A stretch of DNA of 64,000 nt, from contig JAKQUO010000023.1 of NCBI GenBank assembly GCA_029569255.1, positions 1 through 64,000 on the forward strand. The letters are read 5' to 3'. The stretch's first letter is position 1. Every line of letters starts with the position of its first letter. This document shows positions 7,582 through 15,174 of the stretch, piece by piece. Source of the stretch: Acidobacteriota bacterium. Its GTDB lineage: Bacteria; Acidobacteriota; Aminicenantia; Aminicenantales; Saccharicenantaceae. Both the position numbers and the translations under genes were made by a program. Under the pieces are notes generated by a model. The model searched no databases. It saw only the letters and a program-made list of their open reading frames with translations, and was not told the origin of the DNA.

Positions 7582-8922
7582 TCAAGCCGCCGGGGCCGCC
7601 TCCATGGCCGCCTTGCGCTTCTTGTAGACCCCGATGATCTTGAGGCAGACGGCCAGGAGAACGACGACGGCGGCGACGTTGAGCAGGGCGTAGCGCTCGA
7701 TGGGCAGGCGGAGGAACGTGACGCCGATGAACACGGCCAGGGCCGAGAGCGTGTCGCCGCCCCGGACGAAGAAGGTGTCGATGGCCGCCTTGGCCTTGTA
7801 TTTCTCCTCCCGCTTGGTGACCAGGAACAGGGCCGCCTTGGTCGTGTTCTGCAGGGAATAGTCGGTCCCGTTCTCGGCCGCCTTGACGCCCCGCACCAGG
7901 GCCAGCACGGCCCCGAACGAGATGAGCGCGTAGCCGCCCAGGGCGATGAGCGGCAGGAAAAGCAGGGCCCCGCTGACGCCCACCCAGCGGAAGATGCGCG
8001 AGACCAGGAAGAGCTGGATGGCGAGGGCGATGAGGTTGGTCAGGAACTGGTAGTTCCGGAACGCGTTCCAGACGTCCCCCTGCCTGGCGATGATATCGGA
8101 GATGATGAACTCGCCGGTCGCGTTGACGAAGTTGTAGAGGCCGATCATGAGGGCGATGAGCAGGAGGTAGCGGCTCTTGAAGACGAGCCGGAAGCCGCCC
8201 CCGGCCTCGAGCGGCTGCTCCTGGACCACGGCCTTCCCGGCCGCGCCGGCCGGGCCCCGGCCACGCTCCTCCCGGGCCTTGCGGACGTCCCGGCGGTGGA
8301 TCAGCCGGGCCAGGGCGATGCAGAGGCCGAGGATCACCCCGGCGATGAGCATGAGCTTGAACTCCCAGTTCCCGCCCAGGAGGCCCTTCAGCTTCCTCAT
8401 GAAGGGGAGGGTGGCCACGAGCCCGCCCAGCGTCGCGCCCAGGGCCACCAGGGGGAAGGTCCGCTTGCCGACCTCGTCGGTGTAGAGATCGTTGGCGAAG
8501 CCCCAGAACTGGGCCACGACGAAGTAGTTGAAGATGCCGATCCAGACGAAGAACATGATGCCCATCGGCTTGACGGCCATGCCGCCGGCGTTGAGGGCGT
8601 AGAAGAGGACCAGGTTGGAGATGAAGAAGGAGGTCGTCCAGGTGATGAGGACGTGGCGGGGGACCTTGGAGGCCAGCCGGCTGAAGGCCTTGACGACGAA
8701 GACGAACAGGACCGCCTGGGCCCCGCTGAGATAGCTCTTGACGGCCGCCGAATCCTTGTCGACGAGGAGGAGCGCGTCGCGCAGCGGCTTGAGGATGTAG
8801 TAGGCGAAGAGGAGCAGGAAGATGTTCAGAGACAGGAGGAGGGCCTTGGGCGCCTCGCCGCGGCGGATGTCGGCGAAGAGCCTCAGGATGCGGTAGCCGA
8901 GGTTGTAGCGGGTGCTGTCCAT
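7582..8922 (-). CDS. TLC/NTT-type nucleotide translocase-like membrane protein, without HEAT domain
   Basis: This 446-residue membrane protein has about 11-12 hydrophobic segments. Near the N-terminus it has LLLFAYYILKPLRDALLLVDK, like the KPLRD signature of ATP/ADP carriers. Loop 4-5 contains QFWGFANDLYTDEVGKR, and a late segment contains EEKYKAKAAIDTFFVRGGD, matching the KYKGK...D pattern in the homologue at 1018-3582. The start is preceded by GGAAAGGAG. It sits inside an operon of exported kinase-like proteins, 23 bases after the phosphatase-kinase gene. An attractive reading is ATP or nucleotide movement to the periplasm; distant relatives may carry something else. Confidence 0.75.
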   Translation of the reverse strand: MDSTRYNLGYRILRLFADIRRGEAPKALLLSLNIFLLLFAYYILKPLRDALLLVDKDSAAVKSYLSGAQAVLFVFVVKAFSRLASKVPRHVLITWTTSFFISNLVLFYALNAGGMAVKPMGIMFFVWIGIFNYFVVAQFWGFANDLYTDEVGKRTFPLVALGATLGGLVATLPFMRKLKGLLGGNWEFKLMLIAGVILGLCIALARLIHRRDVRKAREERGRGPAGAAGKAVVQEQPLEAGGGFRLVFKSRYLLLIALMIGLYNFVNATGEFIISDIIARQGDVWNAFRNYQFLTNLIALAIQLFLVSRIFRWVGVSGALLFLPLIALGGYALISFGAVLALVRGVKAAENGTDYSLQNTTKAALFLVTKREEKYKAKAAIDTFFVRGGDTLSALAVFIGVTFLRLPIERYALLNVAAVVVLLAVCLKIIGVYKKRKAAMEAAPAA

Positions 8923-8945
8923 CTTGCCGCTCCTTTCCCCCTTCG

Positions 8946-10820
8946 TCAGAACAGGACGTTGCGCGCCCCGGCCATCCGGATCCGGGCCTCGATCGCCCGG
9001 ACGACCGCGCGCCGGCGCGCGTTGAGCGCGGCCGTCTCCCGGGGATCGAGGTGCCGGCCCACGTATTCGGCGACCGTCTTGTCGTCCCAGGCCTGGAGCT
9101 TGCGGAAGAGGAGCCGCGAGCAGCGCAGGATGGGGCAGTGGGCGGGCAGGCCCCTCTCCGGCGCGAAGGCCTCGGAGAAATCGACCCGGTAGACCCGGCC
9201 GTCGTCCCGGCTGATCAGCGTGTCCCGGTCCTCGCGGCAGTCGTCGTAGGCCAGGTTCTGGAAGACCGCGAGGTCGGCCATGGCCTTCTCGAACGCGGCG
9301 GGGTCCGGGACCGCGGCCTTCTTCTCCCTGCGCTCCGCCTCGGACACGGCGTTGGGGACGAAGACCTGGATGGCGCCCGGGACGCCCTCGACCGTCCGCT
9401 CGACGATCGGCGGGACGAAGCCGACGTCGAGGTACTTGCTGAGGGCGTAGGCGGCCAGGTCGTAGCGGTAGCTGTCGGCCAGGGGCGCGGGCCGGCGCCG
9501 GTCGACGTACTTGAACAGGGCCGTCAGGACGGCGCCCCGGGCCTCCAGGGTCAGCCGCCAGGCGTCGGTCCGCCCCCCGGGCCCGGGGCCGCGGCCGGTG
9601 ATCGCGGCTGTCCGCAGGAACGCCTCCACCTCCCGCCGCGTCAGGGGCGGGAGGGGCGGGGGCCGGATGCCGCTCTGCTTGGCCACCTCTTCGCTCTCGC
9701 CCCAGAGGCGGAACTCGCCGTTCTCGTAGATCAGGGCCGAGGGGACCCCGCCGTAGCTCCCGGAGAAGGCCCCGGCGATGCCCGTGTCCATGATCCAGAC
9801 CTTGTCCTCGAAGCGGGCGACGTTGGCCTTGGCCACGACCTGGCTCCGGCCGCCCTTGTAGCTGAAGTAATTGTGGCCGATGACCATGGCCTTGGCCCCG
9901 AGGTTGGCCAGGATCCGGTCGACCTCGGACTGGGCGGCCTTCCCGGTCTCGGCCAGGCCGCGGAACCAGAGCGGGCCGTCGGGGTTGTAGACGATCTTGG
10001 GCCTGAAGGCCCGGGTCATCCGCCGCGGGTCGCGCATGATGCCCCGGAGGTAGGCCAGCTCCGTGCGCATGACCGTGTTGATCTCCCGGAGGGGCCACTT
10101 GGAGAACGCCCCGTTGAGGCCGCCGTGGACGTAGACGACGTCGTTGATCTTGATGACCGTGTTCTTCCCGAGGAGCCAATCGCCGACGGCGTCGTTGAAG
10201 CCCTGGACGTAGGCCCGCCGGGCCTGGGGGTCCTTGCCGTCGAGGACGTTCCGCCAGAAATCGTAGAGGCCGTGGTCGGTCGAGACGTCGAGGCCCCCGA
10301 TCAGGGCCTGTTCCCTTTCGTCCGGGGGGAGGGCCCCGGCGTACTCGGCCTCCCGGGCCCGGCGGAAATCCTCGGGCAGGAAGGAGACGAACTGCTCGAC
10401 GGTGACATAGCCCGGGTAATCGAGGGAGATGCCGGTGATGTTCATCTCCTCGTGGTTGCCGAGAAGGACGTGGACCATGCCCCCGGCCGCGGCGGCCTCC
10501 CTCTCGAGGCGCATGAGCGTCTCGTAGACCTTGCGGGCGCCGGGCCCCCGGTCGGCGATGTCGCCGAGCTGGACGAAGTGGGCCTTGCCGCCGATCCAGC
10601 GGAGGTCGCTGTCGATGAGGCCCACCTGGGGATGGGCCATGATGTAGACGAACTGCTCGTAGTCGCCGTGGATGTCGGCGACGGCCACGACGCGCTCGAC
10701 CCCGGTCCAGGCGTAGGGGATCTCTTCGGCCGTCAGGGCCGGGGCCGAAACGAAGAGAAGCGCCCACAGGAAGAGGGGCAAGCGCCCGAGGCGACCCTTT
10801 TCATCGGTCATCTGCCCCAT
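8946..10820 (-). CDS. Exported PPP-type metallophosphatase fused to a kinase-like domain (paralogue 3)
   Basis: This 624-residue protein has an N-terminal hydrophobic signal (about residues 12-31). A calcineurin-like phosphatase domain (about 40-370) follows with metal motifs VADIHGDYE (Asp49, His51), LGDIADRG (86-92), GNHEEM (121-126), VHGGLNG and a late GHNYF. Residues about 385-624 repeat the kinase-like fold of the two downstream genes: TDAWRLTLEARG then LFKY, YDLAAYALSKYLDVGFVPP and the metal segment YRVDFSEAF. The catalytic loop has diverged to DDCREDRDTLI. The Met at 10811 is an alternative start. As first gene of the operon it may couple phosphorylation and dephosphorylation outside the cytoplasm. 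The phosphatase fold is sure, the kinase reading is inferred. Confidence 0.7.
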   Translation of the reverse strand: MGQMTDEKGRLGRLPLFLWALLFVSAPALTAEEIPYAWTGVERVVAVADIHGDYEQFVYIMAHPQVGLIDSDLRWIGGKAHFVQLGDIADRGPGARKVYETLMRLEREAAAAGGMVHVLLGNHEEMNITGISLDYPGYVTVEQFVSFLPEDFRRAREAEYAGALPPDEREQALIGGLDVSTDHGLYDFWRNVLDGKDPQARRAYVQGFNDAVGDWLLGKNTVIKINDVVYVHGGLNGAFSKWPLREINTVMRTELAYLRGIMRDPRRMTRAFRPKIVYNPDGPLWFRGLAETGKAAQSEVDRILANLGAKAMVIGHNYFSYKGGRSQVVAKANVARFEDKVWIMDTGIAGAFSGSYGGVPSALIYENGEFRLWGESEEVAKQSGIRPPPLPPLTRREVEAFLRTAAITGRGPGPGGRTDAWRLTLEARGAVLTALFKYVDRRRPAPLADSYRYDLAAYALSKYLDVGFVPPIVERTVEGVPGAIQVFVPNAVSEAERREKKAAVPDPAAFEKAMADLAVFQNLAYDDCREDRDTLISRDDGRVYRVDFSEAFAPERGLPAHCPILRCSRLLFRKLQAWDDKTVAEYVGRHLDPRETAALNARRRAVVRAIEARIRMAGARNVLF

Positions 10821-10861
10821 ATATAGGCCTTTTCGGCGGGGGAAGCAAGGCCCCCGGCGGG

Positions 10862-10891
10862 TTGACGCCCGGTCGCCCGTGCTGATATCCT
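10862..10891 (+). promoter_or_regulatory. Promoter upstream of the NamZ-like gene
   Basis: TTGACG at 10862-10867 and TATCCT at 10886-10891 are 18 bases apart, 38 bases before the start codon. It lies in the 109-base divergent gap between the phosphatase-kinase operon and this gene. Confidence 0.55.
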
Positions 10892-10929
10892 GAGGCCGCG
10901 CGACATCCCCGGAGGAAAGGACGCCGGCC

Positions 10930-12273
10930 ATGCCAAAGACGACGAGAGGGACCGCGGCGATCCTGTCGGCCCTCCTGGCCCTGGCGGCCTGCGGCGGCGG
11001 AGAGCGGGGCGGGACCCCGGCCCGGGGGCCGGCGGGCGCGGCCAAGGCCGCCGCGGCGGCGGTCAAGCCGGGCCTCGAGGTCCTCCTCGAGGAGCGCCTC
11101 GACCTCGTCCGGGGGAAAAGGGTCGGCCTGATCACCAACCCGACCGGGGTCGACCGGCTCCTGCGGACCACGGTCGACCGGTTCCTGGCCGAGCCCGCGA
11201 TCGAGCTCGTCGCGCTCTACGGGCCGGAGCACGGCGTCCGGGGCAACGCCCAGGCCGGCGAGTACGTGCCGTTCTATTTCGACGACACGTCCGGCCTGCC
11301 GGTCTTCAGCCTCTACGGGCAGTCCATGAAGCCCGTCCCGGGCATGCTCAAGGACATCGACGAGTACATGCGCTCCTTCGACACCGGGGCGGCGGGCAAG
11401 GCGCCCGAGGCGGCCATGGTCGAGGGCCTCGACGTCCTGGTCTTCGACATCCAGGACGTCGGGACGCGCGTCTACACCTACGTCGCGACCATGGCCTTGG
11501 CCATGCAGGCCGCGGCCGAGGCGGGCATCGAGTTCATCGTCCTCGACCGGCCCAACCCGGTCGGCGGCGCCGTCATGGAAGGGCCCGTCCTCGAATACCC
11601 GCGGTTCAGCTCGTTCATCGGCCTCTACCCCGTGCCGGCCCGCCACGGCCTGACGGCCGGCGAGCTGGCCCGGCTGTTCAACGACAGGTTCCTGGACCCC
11701 AAGGCCCGGCTGACGGTCGTGCCGATGGAGGGCTGGACGCGGGACATGACGTTCGACGGGACCGGCCTGCCCTGGGTCATCCCGTCGCCCAACATGCCGA
11801 CCCTCGAGACGGCCATGGTCTACCCGGGGCTCGTGGCCATCGAGGGGACCAACCTCAGCGAGGGCCGGGGGACGACACGCCCGTTCGAGCTCTTCGGGGC
11901 GCCCTGGATCGACGCCCACGCCCTGGCCGGCAAGCTCAACGCGCTGGGCCTGCCGGGGGTCCGCTTCCGCGAGGCCTGGTTCACGCCGTATTTCTCCAAG
12001 TTCTCGGGACGGCTCTGCGGCGGCTGCCAGGTCCACGTGACCGACCGGTCCTCGTTCCGGCCGCTGGCCGCGGCCCTGCACATCGTCAAGACGGTCCGGG
12101 ACGCCTATCCGGCCGAGTTCGCCTTCCACGCCGACTACTTCGACAAGGTCATGGGCACGGCCTCCGTGCGCGCGGCCCTCGAGGCGGGCGCGCCCGTCGA
12201 GGCCATCCTCGAGGGGTTCGAACCCGGCCTGAGGGCCTTCGCCGCCCTCCGCCGGCCCTATCTGCTGTATTGA
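10930..12273 (+). CDS. namZ: NamZ-like exo-beta-N-acetylmuramidase lipoprotein (DUF1343)
   Basis: This 447-residue protein has a lipoprotein signal (LLALAACGG, Cys21) and one DUF1343 domain. Family landmarks are LITNPTGVDR, ALYGPEHGVRG with its conserved Glu-His, VFDIQDVGTRVYTY, LDRPNPVGG and SPNMPTLETAMVYPG, then EGTNLSEGRGTTRPFE. In Bacillus subtilis NamZ (YbbC) removes terminal MurNAc from peptidoglycan fragments, so here a role in cell-wall recycling outside the membrane is likely. The start is supported by GGAGGAAAGG 8-17 bases upstream. The URO-D-like gene follows after 16 bases and may be co-transcribed, although no functional link is obvious. Confidence 0.88.
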   Translation: MPKTTRGTAAILSALLALAACGGGERGGTPARGPAGAAKAAAAAVKPGLEVLLEERLDLVRGKRVGLITNPTGVDRLLRTTVDRFLAEPAIELVALYGPEHGVRGNAQAGEYVPFYFDDTSGLPVFSLYGQSMKPVPGMLKDIDEYMRSFDTGAAGKAPEAAMVEGLDVLVFDIQDVGTRVYTYVATMALAMQAAAEAGIEFIVLDRPNPVGGAVMEGPVLEYPRFSSFIGLYPVPARHGLTAGELARLFNDRFLDPKARLTVVPMEGWTRDMTFDGTGLPWVIPSPNMPTLETAMVYPGLVAIEGTNLSEGRGTTRPFELFGAPWIDAHALAGKLNALGLPGVRFREAWFTPYFSKFSGRLCGGCQVHVTDRSSFRPLAAALHIVKTVRDAYPAEFAFHADYFDKVMGTASVRAALEAGAPVEAILEGFEPGLRAFAALRRPYLLY

Positions 12274-12289
12274 GAGGGGGCCGGACGCC

Positions 12290-13333
12290 ATGACCTCCCG
12301 GGAGCGGTGGCGGGCCGTGTTGACCCGCGGCAAGCCCGACCGCCTCCCGGTCGATTACTGGGCCACCCCCGAGTTCGACCGCAAGCTCCGGGCCCGGCTC
12401 GGCTGCCGGACCCGCCGCCAGGCGCTCGACAAGCTCGGCGTGGACTACGAGGTCCGGCTCCGGCCGGAGTACGCCGGGCCCCGCCTGGCGCCCGGGCGGG
12501 ACGAGTTCGGGCGCCGCTTCCGCCGCGTCGACTACGGGACGGGCAAATACCGCGAGTGCGTCCATTTCCCGCTGGCCGAGTGCGAGAGCGTGGCCGAGAT
12601 CGAGCGGAACTACACCTGGCCGACGGCCGACTGGTGGGACTTCTCCGGCATCCCGGCCCAGGCCGCCCGCGCCGCCGGCCACCCCGTCCGCGGCGGCGGC
12701 TCCGAGCCCTTCCTCGTTTACAAGGAGCTCCGGGGCATGGAGCAGGCCTACGTCGACCTCGTCGAGAACCCCGAGATCGCCCACTACTGCCTGGACAAGC
12801 TCTTCGGCCTGGCCTACGACTGCGCCCTCCGCATCTACGAGGCCGCGCCCGGCGAGGTCGACATCTCCTATGTCGCCGAGGACATGGGCGGCCAGAACGA
12901 CCTGATGATCTCGGTCCGGCACATCCGCGAGTTCCTCCTGCCGGGGATGAAGCGGATGATCGACCTGGCCCACCAGGCCGGCGCCTTCGCCTTCCACCAC
13001 AACGACGGCAGCTGCTGGCGCATCGTCCCCGACATGATCGCCCTCGGCATCGACGTCCTCAACCCCCTCCAGTGGCGCTGTCCGGGCATGGAGCGGGAGC
13101 GGCTCAAGAGGGAGTTCGGCCCCCGCGTCGTCCTCCACGGCGGCATGGACAACCAGCGCACCCTGCCCTTCGGGACGGTCGAGGAGGTCCGCCGCGAGGT
13201 CGAGGACAACCTGCGCATCCTGGGGGAGGGGGGCGGCTACATCCTGGCCCCGTGCCACAACATCCAGGCCATCACGCCGGTCGAGAACGTTCTGGCGATG
13301 TACGAAGCGGCCCGGGAGCTGGGCCGGCTCTAA
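12290..13333 (+). CDS. Uroporphyrinogen decarboxylase (URO-D)-like protein
   Basis: This 347-residue TIM-barrel protein belongs to the broad URO-D superfamily, which includes heme-pathway HemE and many corrinoid or thiol methyltransferases of the MtaA/MtbA type. Visible landmarks are MTSRERWRAVLTRGKPDRLPV at the N-terminus (typical of the methyltransferase-like branch), HHNDGSCWRIVPDMI and VVLHGGMDNQRTLPFGTVEEV near the C-terminus. It lacks the classical HemE N-terminal substrate motif, so a heme role is unlikely. The true substrate is unknown and no corrinoid protein lies beside it. The start follows GAGAGGGGG by 9 bases. Confidence 0.75.
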   Translation: MTSRERWRAVLTRGKPDRLPVDYWATPEFDRKLRARLGCRTRRQALDKLGVDYEVRLRPEYAGPRLAPGRDEFGRRFRRVDYGTGKYRECVHFPLAECESVAEIERNYTWPTADWWDFSGIPAQAARAAGHPVRGGGSEPFLVYKELRGMEQAYVDLVENPEIAHYCLDKLFGLAYDCALRIYEAAPGEVDISYVAEDMGGQNDLMISVRHIREFLLPGMKRMIDLAHQAGAFAFHHNDGSCWRIVPDMIALGIDVLNPLQWRCPGMERERLKREFGPRVVLHGGMDNQRTLPFGTVEEVRREVEDNLRILGEGGGYILAPCHNIQAITPVENVLAMYEAARELGRL

Positions 13334-13453
13334 GCGGGCCGGCGGGCTTTGAAATCCGGCACCGGGCGCTTCCACAGCCCGCCGAAGCGGGCCTCCCGGA
13401 GCGCCGCGGCGACGGCCTTGAAATAACGGTCCGGGACCGCTAGACTGGAAGTC

Positions 13454-14080
13454 ATGAGAACGCCGCTGAAGGCCGCCGCCGCGGCGGCCCTCGTCCTCCT
13501 CCTCGGCTCGCCCCTCCCGGCCGTCCTCGCCCCGGGCGCCAAGCTCGTCCCGTTCGCGCTCATGGACGTCGACGGCCGGGACACCGCCGTCGCCCTGGAG
13601 GACGGCAGGCTGACCGTCACCGTCGCCGGGGCCGCCGGCGGCGAGGCCGGGGCGATCAAGCTCCGCCCCGCCGGCGTCCTGATCGATTTCTGGGCCACCT
13701 GGTGCGTCCCCTGCCGCAAGTCCATGCCGCACATGCAGAGGCTCCATGAGGACTTCGGCCCGGCCGGCCGGCCCGAGGGCGGTCTCCTCGTCCTCGGCAT
13801 CGCCCTCGACGACGCCGGCGGCAAGGTGGTCCGGCCGTTCGTCCAGAAGCTCAAGCTGACCTATCCCATGCTGGCCGACCCGCCCGCCGGGCCCGTCGCG
13901 GCCGGCGCCGCGGCGACGGCCAAGGACATGAAGAGAAGATACGGCGTCCAGGAGGTCCCGGTCGTCTACCTCTTCGACGCCGCCGGGACGGTCGTCCACG
14001 CCCATGTCGGGGCCACCGACGAGCAGGCGGCGGCGCTCGACCGGGCCGTCGCGGCCCTTCTCGAAGGAGCGGCCCGATGA
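13454..14080 (+). CDS. TlpA/ResA-like thioredoxin-fold protein
   Basis: This 208-residue protein has an N-terminal signal or anchor helix (about residues 6-26) and a thioredoxin fold. The redox site is FWATWCVPC with Cys84 and Cys87, and the cis-proline segment is QEVPVVYLF. Between residues 40 and 72 there is an AhpC/TSA-type insertion strand. TlpA/ResA proteins reduce disulfides outside the cytoplasmic membrane, for example in cytochrome c or metal-site maturation. Its stop overlaps the start of a 44-residue CxxC peptide (ATGA), and a 4Fe-4S membrane protein follows; the three look like one electron-transfer unit. Confidence 0.88.
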   Translation: MRTPLKAAAAAALVLLLGSPLPAVLAPGAKLVPFALMDVDGRDTAVALEDGRLTVTVAGAAGGEAGAIKLRPAGVLIDFWATWCVPCRKSMPHMQRLHEDFGPAGRPEGGLLVLGIALDDAGGKVVRPFVQKLKLTYPMLADPPAGPVAAGAAATAKDMKRRYGVQEVPVVYLFDAAGTVVHAHVGATDEQAAALDRAVAALLEGAAR

Positions 14081-14211
14081 AGCGCAAGCTGCCCTGGGTT
14101 CTGCTGGCCGTGTCGCTGGCGGCGATGGCCGCCGGGCTCCTGCTCGGCGAGTACCGGGCCGTGCTGGAGAAGGCGGTCACGGTCTGCCTCGACTGCGTCG
14201 GGATCGGGTGA
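14077..14211 (+). CDS. Small CxxC membrane peptide, CD1871A-like
   Basis: This 44-residue peptide begins at an ATGA overlap with the TlpA-like gene and follows a GAAGGAG ribosome-binding site. It has one transmembrane helix (LPWVLLAVSLAAMAAGLLLG) and a C-terminal CLDCVGIG motif. The arrangement matches the short CD1871A-type CXXC proteins that accompany NapH-like 4Fe-4S membrane proteins in anaerobes. It may hold a disulfide or metal next to the membrane and hand electrons between the TlpA-like protein and the iron-sulfur protein at 14221-15141. The family assignment rests on the C-terminal motif and the neighbours. Confidence 0.75.
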   Translation: MKRKLPWVLLAVSLAAMAAGLLLGEYRAVLEKAVTVCLDCVGIG

Positions 14212-14220
14212 GGCCGGCCG

Positions 14221-15141
14221 ATGGCCCCGAGCGCGAGAGCCCCCCTGGCGAAAAAACCGCGCGACCGGCGCGCCTGGTACCAGGCCGCCTTCGCCCTCGG
14301 CCTCAACGCCTGGATCCCGTCCTGGTTCAAGGGCGGGATCTTCCAGGGCCCGGTCAAGGGCGTCTGCGTCCCCGGGCTCAACTGCTACTCCTGCCCCTCG
14401 GCCCTGGGCGCCTGCCCCATCGGCTCGCTCCAGACCGCCCTCGGCGGCCTGCGCTTCAACCTGTCCGTGGCCGAGAAGAAGTTCGGCCTCTACGTCGCCG
14501 GCTTCCTCGCGGCCGTGGGCAGCGCCGTCGGCCGCATGCCCTGCGGCTGGGTCTGCCCGTTCGGCTTCCTCCAGGAGCTCCTCCACAGGATCCGCACGCC
14601 CAAGCTCCGCGTCCCCCGCACCCTGACCTACGTCCGCTACCTCGTCCTGGCCGTCACGGTCGTCGCCCTGCCCCTGCTCGTCGTCGACCAGTTCGGCTAC
14701 GGCCAGACCTGGTTCTGCAAGTGGATCTGCCCGGCCGGGACGCTCGAGGCGGGCATTCCGCTCATGCTCATCAAGGCCGACCTGCGCCCGCTCATCGGCT
14801 TCATGTACCACTGGAAGCTCGCGCTCCTGGGCCTCTTCCTGGCCTGGTTCGTCTTCAGCCGGCGGCCCTTCTGCCGCACGGTCTGCCCGCTCGGCGCGAT
14901 CTGGGGGCTGTTCAACCGGGCCAGCCTTTTCCGCATGGCCGTCGACGACGAGAAGTGCACTCTCTGCGACAAGTGCTACAGGGACTGTCCGGTCCAGATC
15001 AGGATCTACGAGCGGGCCAACTCGCCCGACTGCGTCCGCTGCCTGAAGTGCGTCTCGTCGTGCAAGTTCGGGGCCGTCAGCTACGAGTTCCTGGGGAAAA
15101 AGGAGGTCGCCGTGGACCTCCGGGTCAAGAAGCCGGCCTGA
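14221..15141 (+). CDS. NapH/CcoG-like 4Fe-4S membrane protein
   Basis: This 306-residue protein has about five membrane segments and many cysteines. A first cluster region reads CVPGLNCYSCPSALGACPIG (about residues 49-68). Two polyferredoxin-like repeats follow, MPCGWVCPFGFLQEL and WFCKWICPAGTLEAG, then FCRTVCPLGAIWG. The C-terminus has two 4Fe-4S motifs, CTLCDKCYRDCP and CVRCLKCVSSCKFG. Such proteins move electrons from quinol or ferredoxin across the membrane. Next to TlpA-like and CxxC proteins, it may supply reductant for periplasmic thiols. It starts 9 bases after the CxxC gene. The exact donor and acceptor cannot be read from sequence. Confidence 0.85.
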   Translation: MAPSARAPLAKKPRDRRAWYQAAFALGLNAWIPSWFKGGIFQGPVKGVCVPGLNCYSCPSALGACPIGSLQTALGGLRFNLSVAEKKFGLYVAGFLAAVGSAVGRMPCGWVCPFGFLQELLHRIRTPKLRVPRTLTYVRYLVLAVTVVALPLLVVDQFGYGQTWFCKWICPAGTLEAGIPLMLIKADLRPLIGFMYHWKLALLGLFLAWFVFSRRPFCRTVCPLGAIWGLFNRASLFRMAVDDEKCTLCDKCYRDCPVQIRIYERANSPDCVRCLKCVSSCKFGAVSYEFLGKKEVAVDLRVKKPA

Positions 15142-15174
15142 CGCCGCGGCCTCCCCCGGCGCCGGCGCCTTCCG

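Noticed and set aside
9051-10826. A plus-strand frame of 591 codons opposite the phosphatase-kinase gene
   Set aside because: Shadow frame; the PPP motifs are on the other strand.
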